Assembly: GCF_964275005.1 (NCBI RefSeq)
Contig: NC_092696.1
Location: forward strand, 29,099,953-29,163,952
From: Diadema setosum
Taxonomy: Eukaryota; Echinodermata; Echinoidea; Diadematoida; Diadematidae
Length of the DNA stretch: 64,000 nt
Direction: 5' to 3'
Numbering within the stretch: the stretch's first letter is position 1; every line of letters starts with the position of its first letter. Positions 36,640 to 46,046 of the stretch are shown here, piece by piece. The notes under the pieces are model-generated. The model was not told the DNA's origin. It saw nothing but the letters and a program-made list of their open reading frames with translations, and did not search any database. The translations under genes were made by a program, and so were the position numbers.

Positions 36640-37290
36640 ACATACTTAAAGTCCTCATAAATCCTCCTTGAGCGTTTTCCGAAATCCAAGATGGCGTTCA
36701 AAATGGCCGCCATTTCCTGAAATTCTGCTAACTTTTCAACCAGGGAAGCCATAGACAAAATCTAAATGTCTCAATATATGTTTTGAAGCATGAAGAACTC
36801 AATAAAATACATATCAAGAGATGTTTATGCACACAATTCAGTACCGTAATCTAAGATGGCGTCCAAAATGGCCGCCATTTCCTGAATATCTTTATTACCT
36901 TCCAATCAGGCAACCCAATACAAAATTTAAGTGTCTAAATATATCATGTTTTGAAACATGAAGAACTTAATAAAATACACAATAAGAGATGTTGACTCAC
37001 ACAAGTTCCGTAATACTATAGATGGCGTCCAAAATGGCAGCCATTTCCTCTATATCTTTATTACCTTTTAACCAGGCAACCCAATACAAAATTTCAGTGT
37101 CTAAATATAATGTTTTGAAGTATGCAGAACTCAATGAAATACATATTAAGAAATGTTGACTCACACAAGTACCGTAATCCAAGATGGCGTCGAAAATGAC
37201 CGCCATTTTCTGAAATTTTTATAACCTTTCAACCAGGTAATCCAAATACCAAATTTGATTGTCTAAATATATGTTTTGAAGCATGCAGAA
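36640..37290. repeat. Tandem array 1: ~165-bp unit, 4 copies, YY1-like core
   Basis: Conserved cores at 36689, 36854, 37020 and 37182 (spacing about 165, 166, 162). Each reads AAGATGGCGTCCAAAATGGC followed by GCCATTT. Units also share CAACCAGGCAACCCAATAC and ATATGTTTTGAAGCATG blocks. AAGATGGCG is the classic YY1 core, but nothing shows binding. No coding frame spans the units. Confidence 0.85.
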
Positions 37291-37536
37291 CACACACACA
37301 CACACAATCATATTACAGGGGTAAGATATGTTTAAGCACGCAAGTACCGATAAAACTGCTGGAACTTTTCCTAGCATGTAAAATGGAGTGTAAAATGTCC
37401 GGCAATAACAATTTTATCTCACGATTATGTAAATACATGTCAGTATACGATTAACATGTGATTTTTCATCCGAAAAATATTCAAAAACTTTTTTTTTAAT
37501 TAAAAATTGTTCGTATGTGTAAATTATACAAATTAT

Positions 37537-38071
37537 AGGACAAGTCCATCTTCATAGAGATGTGGGTTAAGTGAATGCATTAGTAGTACACATCAGTGAA
37601 AGTTTGGGGAAAATCTGTTCAAAAGTTATGAATTGTTGAAGTGTCTGCGCAATCACTGCTTGATGTGAAGACTACTACAGCGTATGATGTCAGATGCGTA
37701 AAGGAAAATAAAAAGAGAATTTCACAAAACTTTACTTTTTGAATAAAGTGCACATTTCTTCAACTTGCTACTGACATATATCAAGGGTAATATTATTACT
37801 CCTGCCTTCTAAAAGAGAGAAGTCGAGTGACCTTATGTTATTCAAGAAAAGTAAAAATATGTTGAATTTACTTTATACTTTCGTTATATCATTGTACACA
37901 TGTGACATCGCAAGCTATACTAGTCTTCTCATCCAGCCGTGACTGAGCAGAAACTTAAAAATTCATAACATTTGAACGGATTGTCCGATTTTCATCAAAC
38001 TCTCACTGATGTGTTTTACTAATATTGCTGCATTTACTTAACCCACATGTCAATGAAGGTGAACTTGTCCT
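37537..38071. repeat. TTAA-type MITE, copy 2 of the 19261 family
   Basis: Left flank TTAT (decayed TTAA), right flank TTAA at 38072-38075. Ends AGGACAAGTCCATCTTCAT and, reversed, AGGACAAGTTCACCTTCAT. Same internal word order as 19261-19820. Confidence 0.85.
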
Positions 38072-38514
38072 TTAAGAGATTTGAATGTTGAAATCAAGGA
38101 GTGTGTCCTTTTTACGAGAGAAACATTTCACCATTTTTGTTGGTAAACAGACAGCCTAGTAGAAGGCGATATTTTTGACCATATAGGCTTATTCTCGTCA
38201 CCTAAAGCACATGAGATGAAAATTTAGTGCTAGCCTCTTTCTTTTTCTTTTTGCCAACGCATTTGATGTCTACCATGAGGTGAGTTCCATTTGAAACTGT
38301 CAATTATCACCTAGGAAGTAAAAACAATTCTTTTTAGTATCTGTACTACATACAAGTTCAAAATAAGTGTCTATTACATGTGCCACAAAATAATGTGCAA
38401 TTTATCACATGACAGTAAATTTCTGTGTTACAGTCTATTGCTCCAATTGAAAACATAGTGATTAAATTATTTCATTCATATAGATTAGATAGATAATAGA
38501 TAGAAATCAGGGGA

Positions 38515-39300
38515 TATGACACTCGTAGTTATTGGTACATGGAGGAGAGATACTCCCCTCCCACACGAGGGATTTTTTTTTTTTTTTTATAGACTTGAAG
38601 ATGAAACATGGTAGTGCACACGTTTGGTAAAATATTGAATTGTTTCCATCAAAGAATAAGAAAAATATAAAGTAGTATTCAGAGAAACGGTTAACAGGAG
38701 GGTTTGGAAGGGGTATCACCCCCCCCCCTCCCCAACATGATGGAGATTTTGCATTTTCAGACTTGATATTCAGACATCTGATGCACCGTATTGGTGAAAT
38801 ATTAGATTTTTAGTTTCCATCAGAAGGGAACAAAAGATATATTCATGGAAGGGTGCTGTTGTATAGGGTTGCCCCCCCCCCCCCACACACACACAAGGGA
38901 GATTTTTCGTATTTTCAGACTTGAAATTCAGAGATCTGGTGCACTCTTTTGGTGAATTATTGGATATTTGTTTTCTGTTAAAAAGAATGGGAAAATATAT
39001 ATATATCAGGATAGCGTCGGGAGGGGGATGTGGAAGGAGAATATTCTTTCCCATACGATGAAGATTTTGTCATTTTCCAACTTGAAACTCAGAGATTTAG
39101 CGCTCTCTTTTGGTGAAATATTTCTTATTTGTTTCTATCATAAAGTAAGAAGATATATATTTATGGAAATATGCGGGGGAGGTGTAGGAGGTGATGCACC
39201 ATCCCATAAGAAGGAGTTGTTCTTGTTTTTCTTTTTTCAGACCTGAAAATCCAACTCCAACTCAACCTATACTCATGTTGTTCACATTTAAGGTAAAGAT
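38515..39300. repeat. Tandem array 2: ~160-bp unit, 5 copies, C-rich
   Basis: The marker TTTTCAGACTTGAAATTCAG recurs at about 38591, 38759, 38917, 39078 and 39239 (spacing 158-168). Each unit also has TTTGGTGAAATATT and a TTTCCATCA block, and a C-rich tract of variable length (up to about 14 C). No coding potential. Confidence 0.85.
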
Positions 39301-39699
39301 TTATTTATTTATCTATTTAGTTATATGTTTTATTTTCACAGGGTGGCTCCGTCAGTTTGTAAAACACTGTTGTTCTTGCATGAACCTGCATGAACACATA
39401 CATACAAATAAACACATAATAATAATAATACAATACCAACATCAAGTTAGTGCATTATCAAATCTGTATATAACTTAACATGCTATATACTAATTATGTA
39501 TTAAACTCAAAATATAACAAAAACTAAAATTATCACTGAAGGTGATTAATACTCCGCCCTTAATATTGCTTTATGATATATGATGTCATGAAAGCAATGA
39601 CGTTAATACCAAATTTATGCACTTATCATATTACAAACAAAATAATTTTAATTTACTGTACAATTACAGAATTGACACTCAGTATAAAACTTACAGCAA

Positions 39700-40380
39700 A
39701 TGAAAACATACTTTCCCCCGGCATCACTTCACTTAAAAACCATCATACACACCTAATTTAACCTTCATAACTTGAATGGTTTATTTTGATACAAAAATGA
39801 GTGGTTACCATGGCAACGCATTTTCCTTAAACTAACACATTGGTGTCTTGCAAAAAACTACACTTCTCAATCATAGTACATACTAAATTTAACTTTAATA
39901 ACTCAAATAATTAAAAAAATTATTTGATCTGCAAAATTTTAATAAAATTGTGGTTACCATGGCAACGGTTTGTGTAACAAACGCAAAAATTATACGTTCC
40001 ACATCTATACCTCAGGGCCATAATGCCTACCAAATTTGGTTTCAATTGCTTGAATACTGTGGAAGAAATTCACTCTACAGGGTTAAAAAAAAAATGCGGT
40101 TACCGTGACAATGCATTGTCCGATACAAATACAAAAAACATTTTACAAAACTACACTTAGAGAGCATCATACACACCAAATTTCACCTTCATAAATTAAA
40201 TAATTCAATTTAGTACAAAAATTAGTGGTTACCGTAGCAACACATTTTTCTTATATTAATTAACACATTAATGTCTTGCTTATCTACACCTTCCGATCAT
40301 CATACATACCGGGTACTATTAAAACTTTGACCTCAATTGCTTGCATCACAGTGATGACCTCAATTGCTTGCATCACAGTG
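39700..40380. repeat. Tandem array 3: ~145-bp unit, 4 copies, X-box core
   Basis: GTTACCATGGCAAC occurs at 39804 and 39953, with diverged forms at 40099 and 40228 (spacing 149, 146, 129). Units share CATACTAAATTT-type and AACTTTAATAACTCAAATAATT blocks. GTTACC-N2-GGCAAC matches the RFX X-box consensus. A short direct duplication, TGACCTCAATTGCTTGCATC, closes the array at 40328-40380. Confidence 0.8.
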
Positions 40381-40387
40381 ATTCCTA

Positions 40388-40421
40388 TATACCCCCGTCA
40401 CACTATGTGTGGCGGGGTATA
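40388..40421. repeat. Strong terminal hairpin after array 3
   Basis: TATACCCCCGTCACAC, a TAT loop, then GTGTGGCGGGGTATA: about 15 paired bases with one bulge and one wobble. Comparable GC-rich hairpins end pearl/HINE-type elements. Confidence 0.8.
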
Positions 40422-40550
40422 ATCATTTCACGAAATATTTCCTCCTATCCTTAAATTGCCCCCCAAAAAAAAACACACCAAAAAACAAAAAACGAAAAAA
40501 AAAACACACAAAAACACACAAAAAAACACAAAAAACAAAACAAAACAAAA

Positions 40551-40770
40551 CTATACTTGGGCACAGTAAAGTGCCCTCCAAAATTGGACTGAGAATGAAT
40601 GTTTGGATGGGGCATGCCTTAAGTTTATTGGTAGGCTGTTCCATTCGAGCGCTCCGGTGTATGAAAAAGACTGTTTCCCAGCATTAGTTCGAACTCTAGT
40701 TACTATTAGCCCATCAGAGACTGCTGATCTAGTCTGGTAGTTGAGCATAGATTCCGCTGATTCCGCTGGA
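40551..40770 (-). mobile_element. LINE 3' coding fragment
   Basis: The minus strand encodes NYQTRSAVSDGLIVTRVRTN...SFSYTGALEWNSLPINLR, the usual C-terminal end of a non-LTR element's reverse transcriptase protein (a Y-x-T-R block, then F-x-Y-x-G-A-L-x-W-N-x-LP). The stop is followed, in element orientation, by TTTTG-rich sequence. The RT core is absent, so this is a short 3' remnant. The exact clade cannot be given from so little. Confidence 0.7.
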
Positions 40771-40976
40771 CCTTCAGAGTTTTTGAATCTCTTACATTAT
40801 ATTGAATTTATTTGTCTTTTGAAACAGGCTAAAAACAGCAATGTGTTGATTGGTTTCCGGGAAGAACTCGCGTGTTTCGTTTTGTTTGTTTGTGTTTTGG
40901 TACTTACGTCACGGCATTTCATGAGCTCTGAATAAGTATTTCATTGGGTTACTTACGTCTCAAAATGTATATTTAG

Positions 40977-41222
40977 ACATCTGAAGTGTGCACAGGTGAA
41001 ATCTACTTGCAAAGTTACGAGAAAAAACTGGCATTTACTATCGACGTGATCGATCCAAACACCACTGAAAAAAAAGCCTCTTATCTTGACCCTGAACGGC
41101 TGACTTCCCCAGGCCTAAAAAAAAAAATTAAAAAAAAAAAACACCCAGCAAACACAAAACAAAACAAAAAAAGGAAAAGTAGAAATTACGCGGTGCGTAA
41201 TATATGTTCCCGCCGGAAGTAG
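40977..41222 (+). CDS. Unrecognised short open frame
   Basis: After TATTTAG, a frame reads TSEVCTGEIYLQSYEKKLAF...IDVIDPNTTEKK...LDPERLTSPGL, then degenerates into lysine runs over an A-rich tract and ends at 41222. The first 45 residues have a composition more protein-like than the neighbouring shadows, and a weak acceptor precedes them. I do not recognise a family. It may be a gene fragment truncated by the A-rich repeat, or chance. Confidence 0.2.
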   Translation, partial: TSEVCTGEIYLQSYEKKLAFTIDVIDPNTTEKKASYLDPERLTSPGLKKKIKKKKHPANTKQNKKRKSRNYAVRNICSRRK

Positions 41223-42950
41223 CATTTTGTAGCAAAATGCACAATATAGGTCAAAAATCAAGGTCAAAGGTCAAAGAAGTCAAAGGTCAAAATTCTGTGT
41301 AGAAGTTTTGAAGCGCTCACCTAGTGCCATCACATAAAGCAAACGGAATCGAAATCGGGTTAGAAATGGCGAAGGAGTAGCATTTTGTAGCAAAATGTAC
41401 AACAAAATGTAGGTCAAAAATTAAGGTCAAAGGTCAAAGGTCAAAATTCTGTGTAGAAGTTTTGAAGCCCTCACCTAGTGCCATCACATAAATCAAACAG
41501 AATTGAAATCGGGTAAGAAATGACGAAGGAGTAGCATTTTGTAGCAAAGTGTACAATACAGGTCAAAAAATCAAGGTCAAAGGTCAAAGAAGTCAAAGGT
41601 CAAAATTCTGTGTAGAAGTGTTGAAGCCCTCACCTATAGTGCCATCACATAAAGCAAACGGAATCGAAATCGGGTTAGAAATGGTGAAGGAGTAGCATTT
41701 TGTAGCGAAGTGTACAATACAGGTCAAAAAAATCAAGGTCAAAGGTCAAAGAAGTCAAAGGTCAAAATTCTGTGTAGAAGTGTTGAAGCCCTCACCTAGT
41801 GCCGTCACATAAAGCAAACGGAATCGAAATCGGGTTAGAAATGGCGAAGGAGTAGCATTTTGTAGCAAAATGTACAATACAGGTCAAAAAATCAAGGTCA
41901 AAGGTCAAAGAAGTCAAAGGTCAAAATTCTGTGTAGAAGTGTTGAAGCTCTCACCTAGTGCCATCACATAAAGCAAACGGAATCGAAATCGGGTTAGAAA
42001 TGGCGAAGGAGTAGCATTTTGTAGCAAAATGTACAATATAGGTCAAAAAATCAAGGTCAAAGGTCAAAGAAGTCAAAGGTCAAAATTCTGTGTAGAAGTT
42101 TTGAAGCCCTCGCCTAGTGCCATCACATAAAGCAAACGGAATCGAAATCGGGTTAGAAATGGCGAAGGAGTAGCATTTTGTAGCGAAGTGTACAATACGG
42201 GTCAAAAAATCAAGGTCAAAGGTCAAAGAAGTCAAAGGTCAAAATTCTGTGTAGAAGTGTTGAAGCCCTCACCTAGTGCCGTCACATAAAGCAAACGGAA
42301 TCGAAATCGGGTTAGAAATGGCGAAGGAGTAGCATTTTGTAGCAAAATGTACAATACAGGTCAAAAAATCAAGGTCAAAGGTCAAAGAAGTCAAAGGTCA
42401 AAATTCTGTGTAGAAGTGTTGAAGCCCTCACCTAGTGCCATCACATAAAGCAAACGGAATCGAAATCGGGTTAGAAATGGCGAAGGAGTAGCATTTTGTA
42501 GCAAAATGTACAATATAGGTCAAAAAATCAAGGTCAAAGGTCAAAGAAGTCAAAGGTCAAAATTCTGTGTAGAGTTTTGAAGCCCTCACCTAGTGCCATC
42601 ACATAAAGCAAACGGAATCGAAATCGGGTTAGAAATGGCGAAGGAGTAGCATTTTGTAGCAAAATGTACAATACAGGTCAAAATCAAGGTCAAAGGTCAA
42701 AGAAGTCAAAGGTTAAAATTCTGTGTAGAAGTTTTGAAGCCCTCACCTAGAGCCATCATATAAAGCAAACGGAATCAAAATCGGGTTAGAAATGGCGAAG
42801 GAGTAGCATTTTGTAGCAAAATGTACAATATAGGTCAAAGGTCAAGGTCAAAGGTCACGACTGAAATTCTGTGTAGAAGTTTCAAAGCTCCCATGTAGTG
42901 CTATCATATAAAGCAAACAGAATCAAAATTGGCTCATAGATGACAGAGAA
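41219..42950. repeat. Tandem array 4: ~159-bp unit, 11 copies, DR1 core
   Basis: The marker GTAGCATTTTGTAGC starts units at 41219, 41377, 41531, 41692, 41852, 42011, 42170, 42329, 42488, 42646 and 42803, and a diverged twelfth start is at 42950. Spacing is 154-161 for most units. Every unit contains AGGTCAAAGGTCA, a perfect direct repeat with spacer 1 of the nuclear-receptor half-site, and most have one further AGGTCA. The units are very similar, so the array is young or homogenised. No frame persists across units. Confidence 0.95.
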
Positions 42951-42971
42951 GTAGCAAATTGAAGATTTTGA

Positions 42972-43045
42972 TCACACACGGACGCACACACGGACGGACA
43001 CACGGACGGACGGACGGACACACGGACGTACACACACACGTACGG
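42972..43045. repeat. (ACGG)n/(ACAC) microsatellite after array 4
   Basis: ACGGACGGACAC-type units directly follow the last array copy. A tandem core joined to an ACGG microsatellite is the layout described for pearl/CvA-type elements of marine invertebrates. Confidence 0.85.
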
Positions 43046-43058
43046 AGCCCGTTTCATA

Positions 43059-43088
43059 GTCCCCTGCTCGAACTCGTTCAACGGGGAC
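43059..43088. repeat. GTCCCC...GGGGAC hairpin
   Basis: A perfect 6-bp stem encloses 18 bases, right after the ACGG microsatellite. The position fits the 3' hairpin of a Helitron-like element. Confidence 0.6.
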
Positions 43089-43256
43089 AACAATGCAATT
43101 GATCGTCCGTTACAAATGTTGTTTTTTCTGTGCACACGTTTAGTCTTTAATTGTGCAACAAGTTGATATAGATATTCTTGTAAAGGTAATTACGTTATCA
43201 CTCCAACGCATAGTCAGTGCAGGAAAAGGAAATCTGAATACAGAGAACCGGCTTGC

Positions 43257-43289
43257 TGTTGTTGTTGCTGCCGCTGCTGCTGCTGGTGC

Positions 43290-43331
<42 letters not shown>

Positions 43332-43362
43332 GGTCGTCGTCGTCGTTGTTGTTGTTGTTGAT
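43257..43362. repeat. (TTG)n microsatellite
   Basis: GTT trinucleotides with GCT and GTC variants; apparent poly-Val frame is an artefact. Confidence 0.95.
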
Positions 43363-43491
43363 AAGTGTTGGTGTCCTTCCTATCCAGTTGTAATATAGTT
43401 AAGGAGGAAACTTAAGGAAGCATAATGCTAAGAGGCACCTAATAGCACTGTGAGATGTAGCTTTGAAAGCTAATTTTGCTTTGCTAATATC

Positions 43492-43645
43492 TAGGGCGTT
43501 TTAAAAAGATTGATTGTAAGAGTGATCGTAAGGTTGATCTTTATGATACAGACTCATTATCAGGATTGATCTTACGCCCCATTCACAGAGTTACGCGCAC
43601 TAAATCGAGCGTAAGACCAATCGTAACTCTTTATGAAACAGGCCT
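43492..43645. repeat. MITE related to the GTTTCATAAAG family
   Basis: The left side (GGGCGTTTTAAAAAGATTG...GTAAGAGTGATCGTAAG) and the inverted right side (GGCCTGTTTCATAAAGAGTTACGATTGGTCTTACG region) align imperfectly. The ends resemble the 28863-29008 MITE. Confidence 0.5.
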
Positions 43646-43756
43646 CGGTTTTATTATGTCCAAGTCTACGATGACACCTTACTAAGAATTATTGTCCTGA
43701 TTGGGGTTTTCAGAATCAGGGTATTAAAGTACCATTCAGTGACCGGTCGAAAACTG

Positions 43757-44070
43757 GTGTCGAAAAATCGAATATTGCGTGGAAATCCCGTCACCCGTCG
43801 CCTATTCCAACGGAAAAATGAGTAAAATATCAATATCCTATTTTCAACTGAAAATGGAACACAGGATAATGGATTTGCTCTTAAATTCTGTTTTTCGCGT
43901 TTCATTATAATGAAATGTCAAAAAATGACTCAAAATCGTATTTTCTGAACATTTAAAAAAAACAGGAAATGGAAAACAGGATATCGGTTCGATATTCGTT
44001 TTTCCATTTTCCATTTGCAACGAGCGACGGGATATTGAAGACCGCCCCCAACGGCCACTTTATTTCGACA
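43757..44070. repeat. Foldback/MITE with ~100-bp arms
   Basis: The left arm (TGTCGAAAAATCGAATATTG...CCCGTC...GAAAATGG, 43757-43857) is recovered inverted at 43965-44070, separated by about 100 bp. Several mismatches and small indels. Boundaries approximate; no clear target duplication. Confidence 0.5.
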
Positions 44071-44136
44071 CATAAATCAGTGGTAGCGGTTCGGTATTAT
44101 TCAGCGTCTAGAAGAGGAAGAAGACTATACCTTGGC

Positions 44137-44430
44137 TACGATATGCTACGCACCTCATCAAACTATCCAGCAGGCACAATCATGGCGTGTAGCTCTTTGT
44201 AGCGACGTGCTCTGCTGCGAAACGACAAGTTTGTAGAGACTTCCGACCGTAATTATGCGATATTCCATCTACTGAAAACGTTTTTCTTCTCCGACTGAAA
44301 CTGAGATGAACTAAGGAAATAATTTCAGATGAAATCCTCGAATTTCAACAACTTCACCAATCACAATGTCGGTGAAAACGGAGAAAGGAGTTGCGTTTCC
44401 CTTTTCAATGTGCTAGGACCAGGATTGTGA
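44137..44430 (-). mobile_element. LTR-like fossil piece matching 62323-62630
   Basis: About 270 bp are collinear and clearly similar to the sequence beside the BEL/Pao coding remains at 62323-62630, sharing for example CTGCTGCGAAACGACAAGTT and AATGTCGGTGAAAAC. No coding remains lie next to it here. It is best read as a solo LTR or LTR fragment of the same family. Broken and old. Confidence 0.5.
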
Positions 44431-44459
44431 TTTTGTTTTTGCTGCTCTTGGTTGCTATG

Positions 44460-45180
44460 ACACACAGACTATTTTTTTTTGGGGGGGGGGGCGAACACCA
44501 TTCATCACGGGATTTCAGTTCGTAGGTACAATTGAATTGAATTTAAGATTATTTTTTATACATTTTGATTCATGATTGATTGATTTATATTTAGTTTTGC
44601 TTCCGATCCAACCTTATTGTCCCTGGGTTTCAGACTTTATGTGTAGGACATACATATAATTGATCCAGTATTTCACTGTTTTTGTTTTTGTTTTTGGTTG
44701 GGGTTTTTTTTTGTCATTCTTCACAAAACCCAATAGTATTTATGAATTTCGGTGCATATACATTGTTAATTGCACAGTGGTGTATGTATTACCACATACG
44801 GATTTTCATAGAGAAAACGGGTCATGGAGCCTCAGGTTTACGATACACGAAGCTAAGGTTTTGAAATCATTTTTTATTTTTATTGTGTATCTAAGATGGC
44901 TTAGGTATGTTGATAATACCTGGTATCGTGAATTTGTTTTCTGACGGTGATTTTTTTTTTTTTTTTGGGGGGGGGGGGCGGTGGGGGCAGAGGTTTTGGG
45001 TCATCGGATAGGATTTGGGTGCTAAGAATATATTGTTAATTAGCAGTGCAGTAATATTTGTTTTTGTGGGTTTTTTTTCAGAGATGTACTCTGATAACAC
45101 TTTTTTTTTTGTATACTGGAGTGACTTTTTTATGGGAGGGGGGGGGGGGGTAGGGACGAATACCATTCCCCACAATGATA
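44460..45180. repeat. Region with repeated T-run/G-run pairs
   Basis: T-runs adjoining G-runs occur near 44471-44491, 44697-44713, 44950-44978, 45070-45078 and 45103-45149. Spacing is irregular, and the sequence between them does not clearly repeat. No gene seen. Confidence 0.45.
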
Positions 45181-46046
45181 TTTCTAGTTTTCATGTACAA
45201 TAATTCACCTGATGTACATGCTCAATTTGAAATTATTTGTATTATTATCTACTATTATTATTTTCTATGTGTGTGTCTTCAAGTTTTTTTTCCAACCCGG
45301 CAACATAGGGAAGCTCACCATCAGGGAAAACCTGACATCTTGTATCCTTAAAGTAATTTGTTTGCTTTGTTTATTTATCTGTTATCACTTGTATTGTATT
45401 GCAAATGTTGAATAAATAATGATAATAATGACAATAATAACTTCGTTTTATGTTCACCTGTATTTTTTCTTATTATGTGCAAACATCTAAGATTAGATTC
45501 ACAAATTTATACACAAAACATACACCAAATGAAACCCTCTGTTAGTTATGATTCGTCCCTTTTCTCACCATTAAGTTCTTTAGGTGCCCCTTCTTTTCTT
45601 GCTTTTCTATGTGATCATTTCATTTCAATTTCATGTGATGGTGTATGTCCAGAAGTAACCACCAGGTGGACCATGAGACTCTACTCTATTTTGTTTTATG
45701 GACTGTCCATCTGACTGGTCATGACAGAAAATTCAACGTAACATACCGTTAATAAGGCACCTTTTATAGAACAATATTAACTGATTCAATCAAAGATACA
45801 TGTCCAACAATGAATTCGAGACAACTCACAAGCGCGCATACATAATCAAAGAAAGACAGTTTTCCTTTTTGTTATCTTTTATTTTATTTATTCGTTTTCC
45901 ACTCATGGGAAGAAATTGCCCTTTCAGCTTTGAAAGTTAGGGCTGATTTTCAAAGAGAAGCATGAAAAGTAGGGGCAGCTAAAGAAACATGCGGTGAGAA
46001 AAGAGGTGAATCATAAATGTTCTTCTATATTATCACGTGTTAAAGG
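45181..46046. other. No gene seen; possible LINE tail at 45340-45445
   Basis: TTGTATTGCAAATGTTGAATAAATAATGATAATAATG near 45390-45430, quoted here only by its features (AATAAA followed by ATA/ATG trinucleotides), looks like a LINE 3' tail. The remainder is AT-rich and without recognisable genes. Confidence 0.4.

Noticed and set aside
41219-42950. CRISPR array
   Set aside because: The whole 159-bp unit repeats; there are no unique spacers between short repeats, and the context is eukaryotic.
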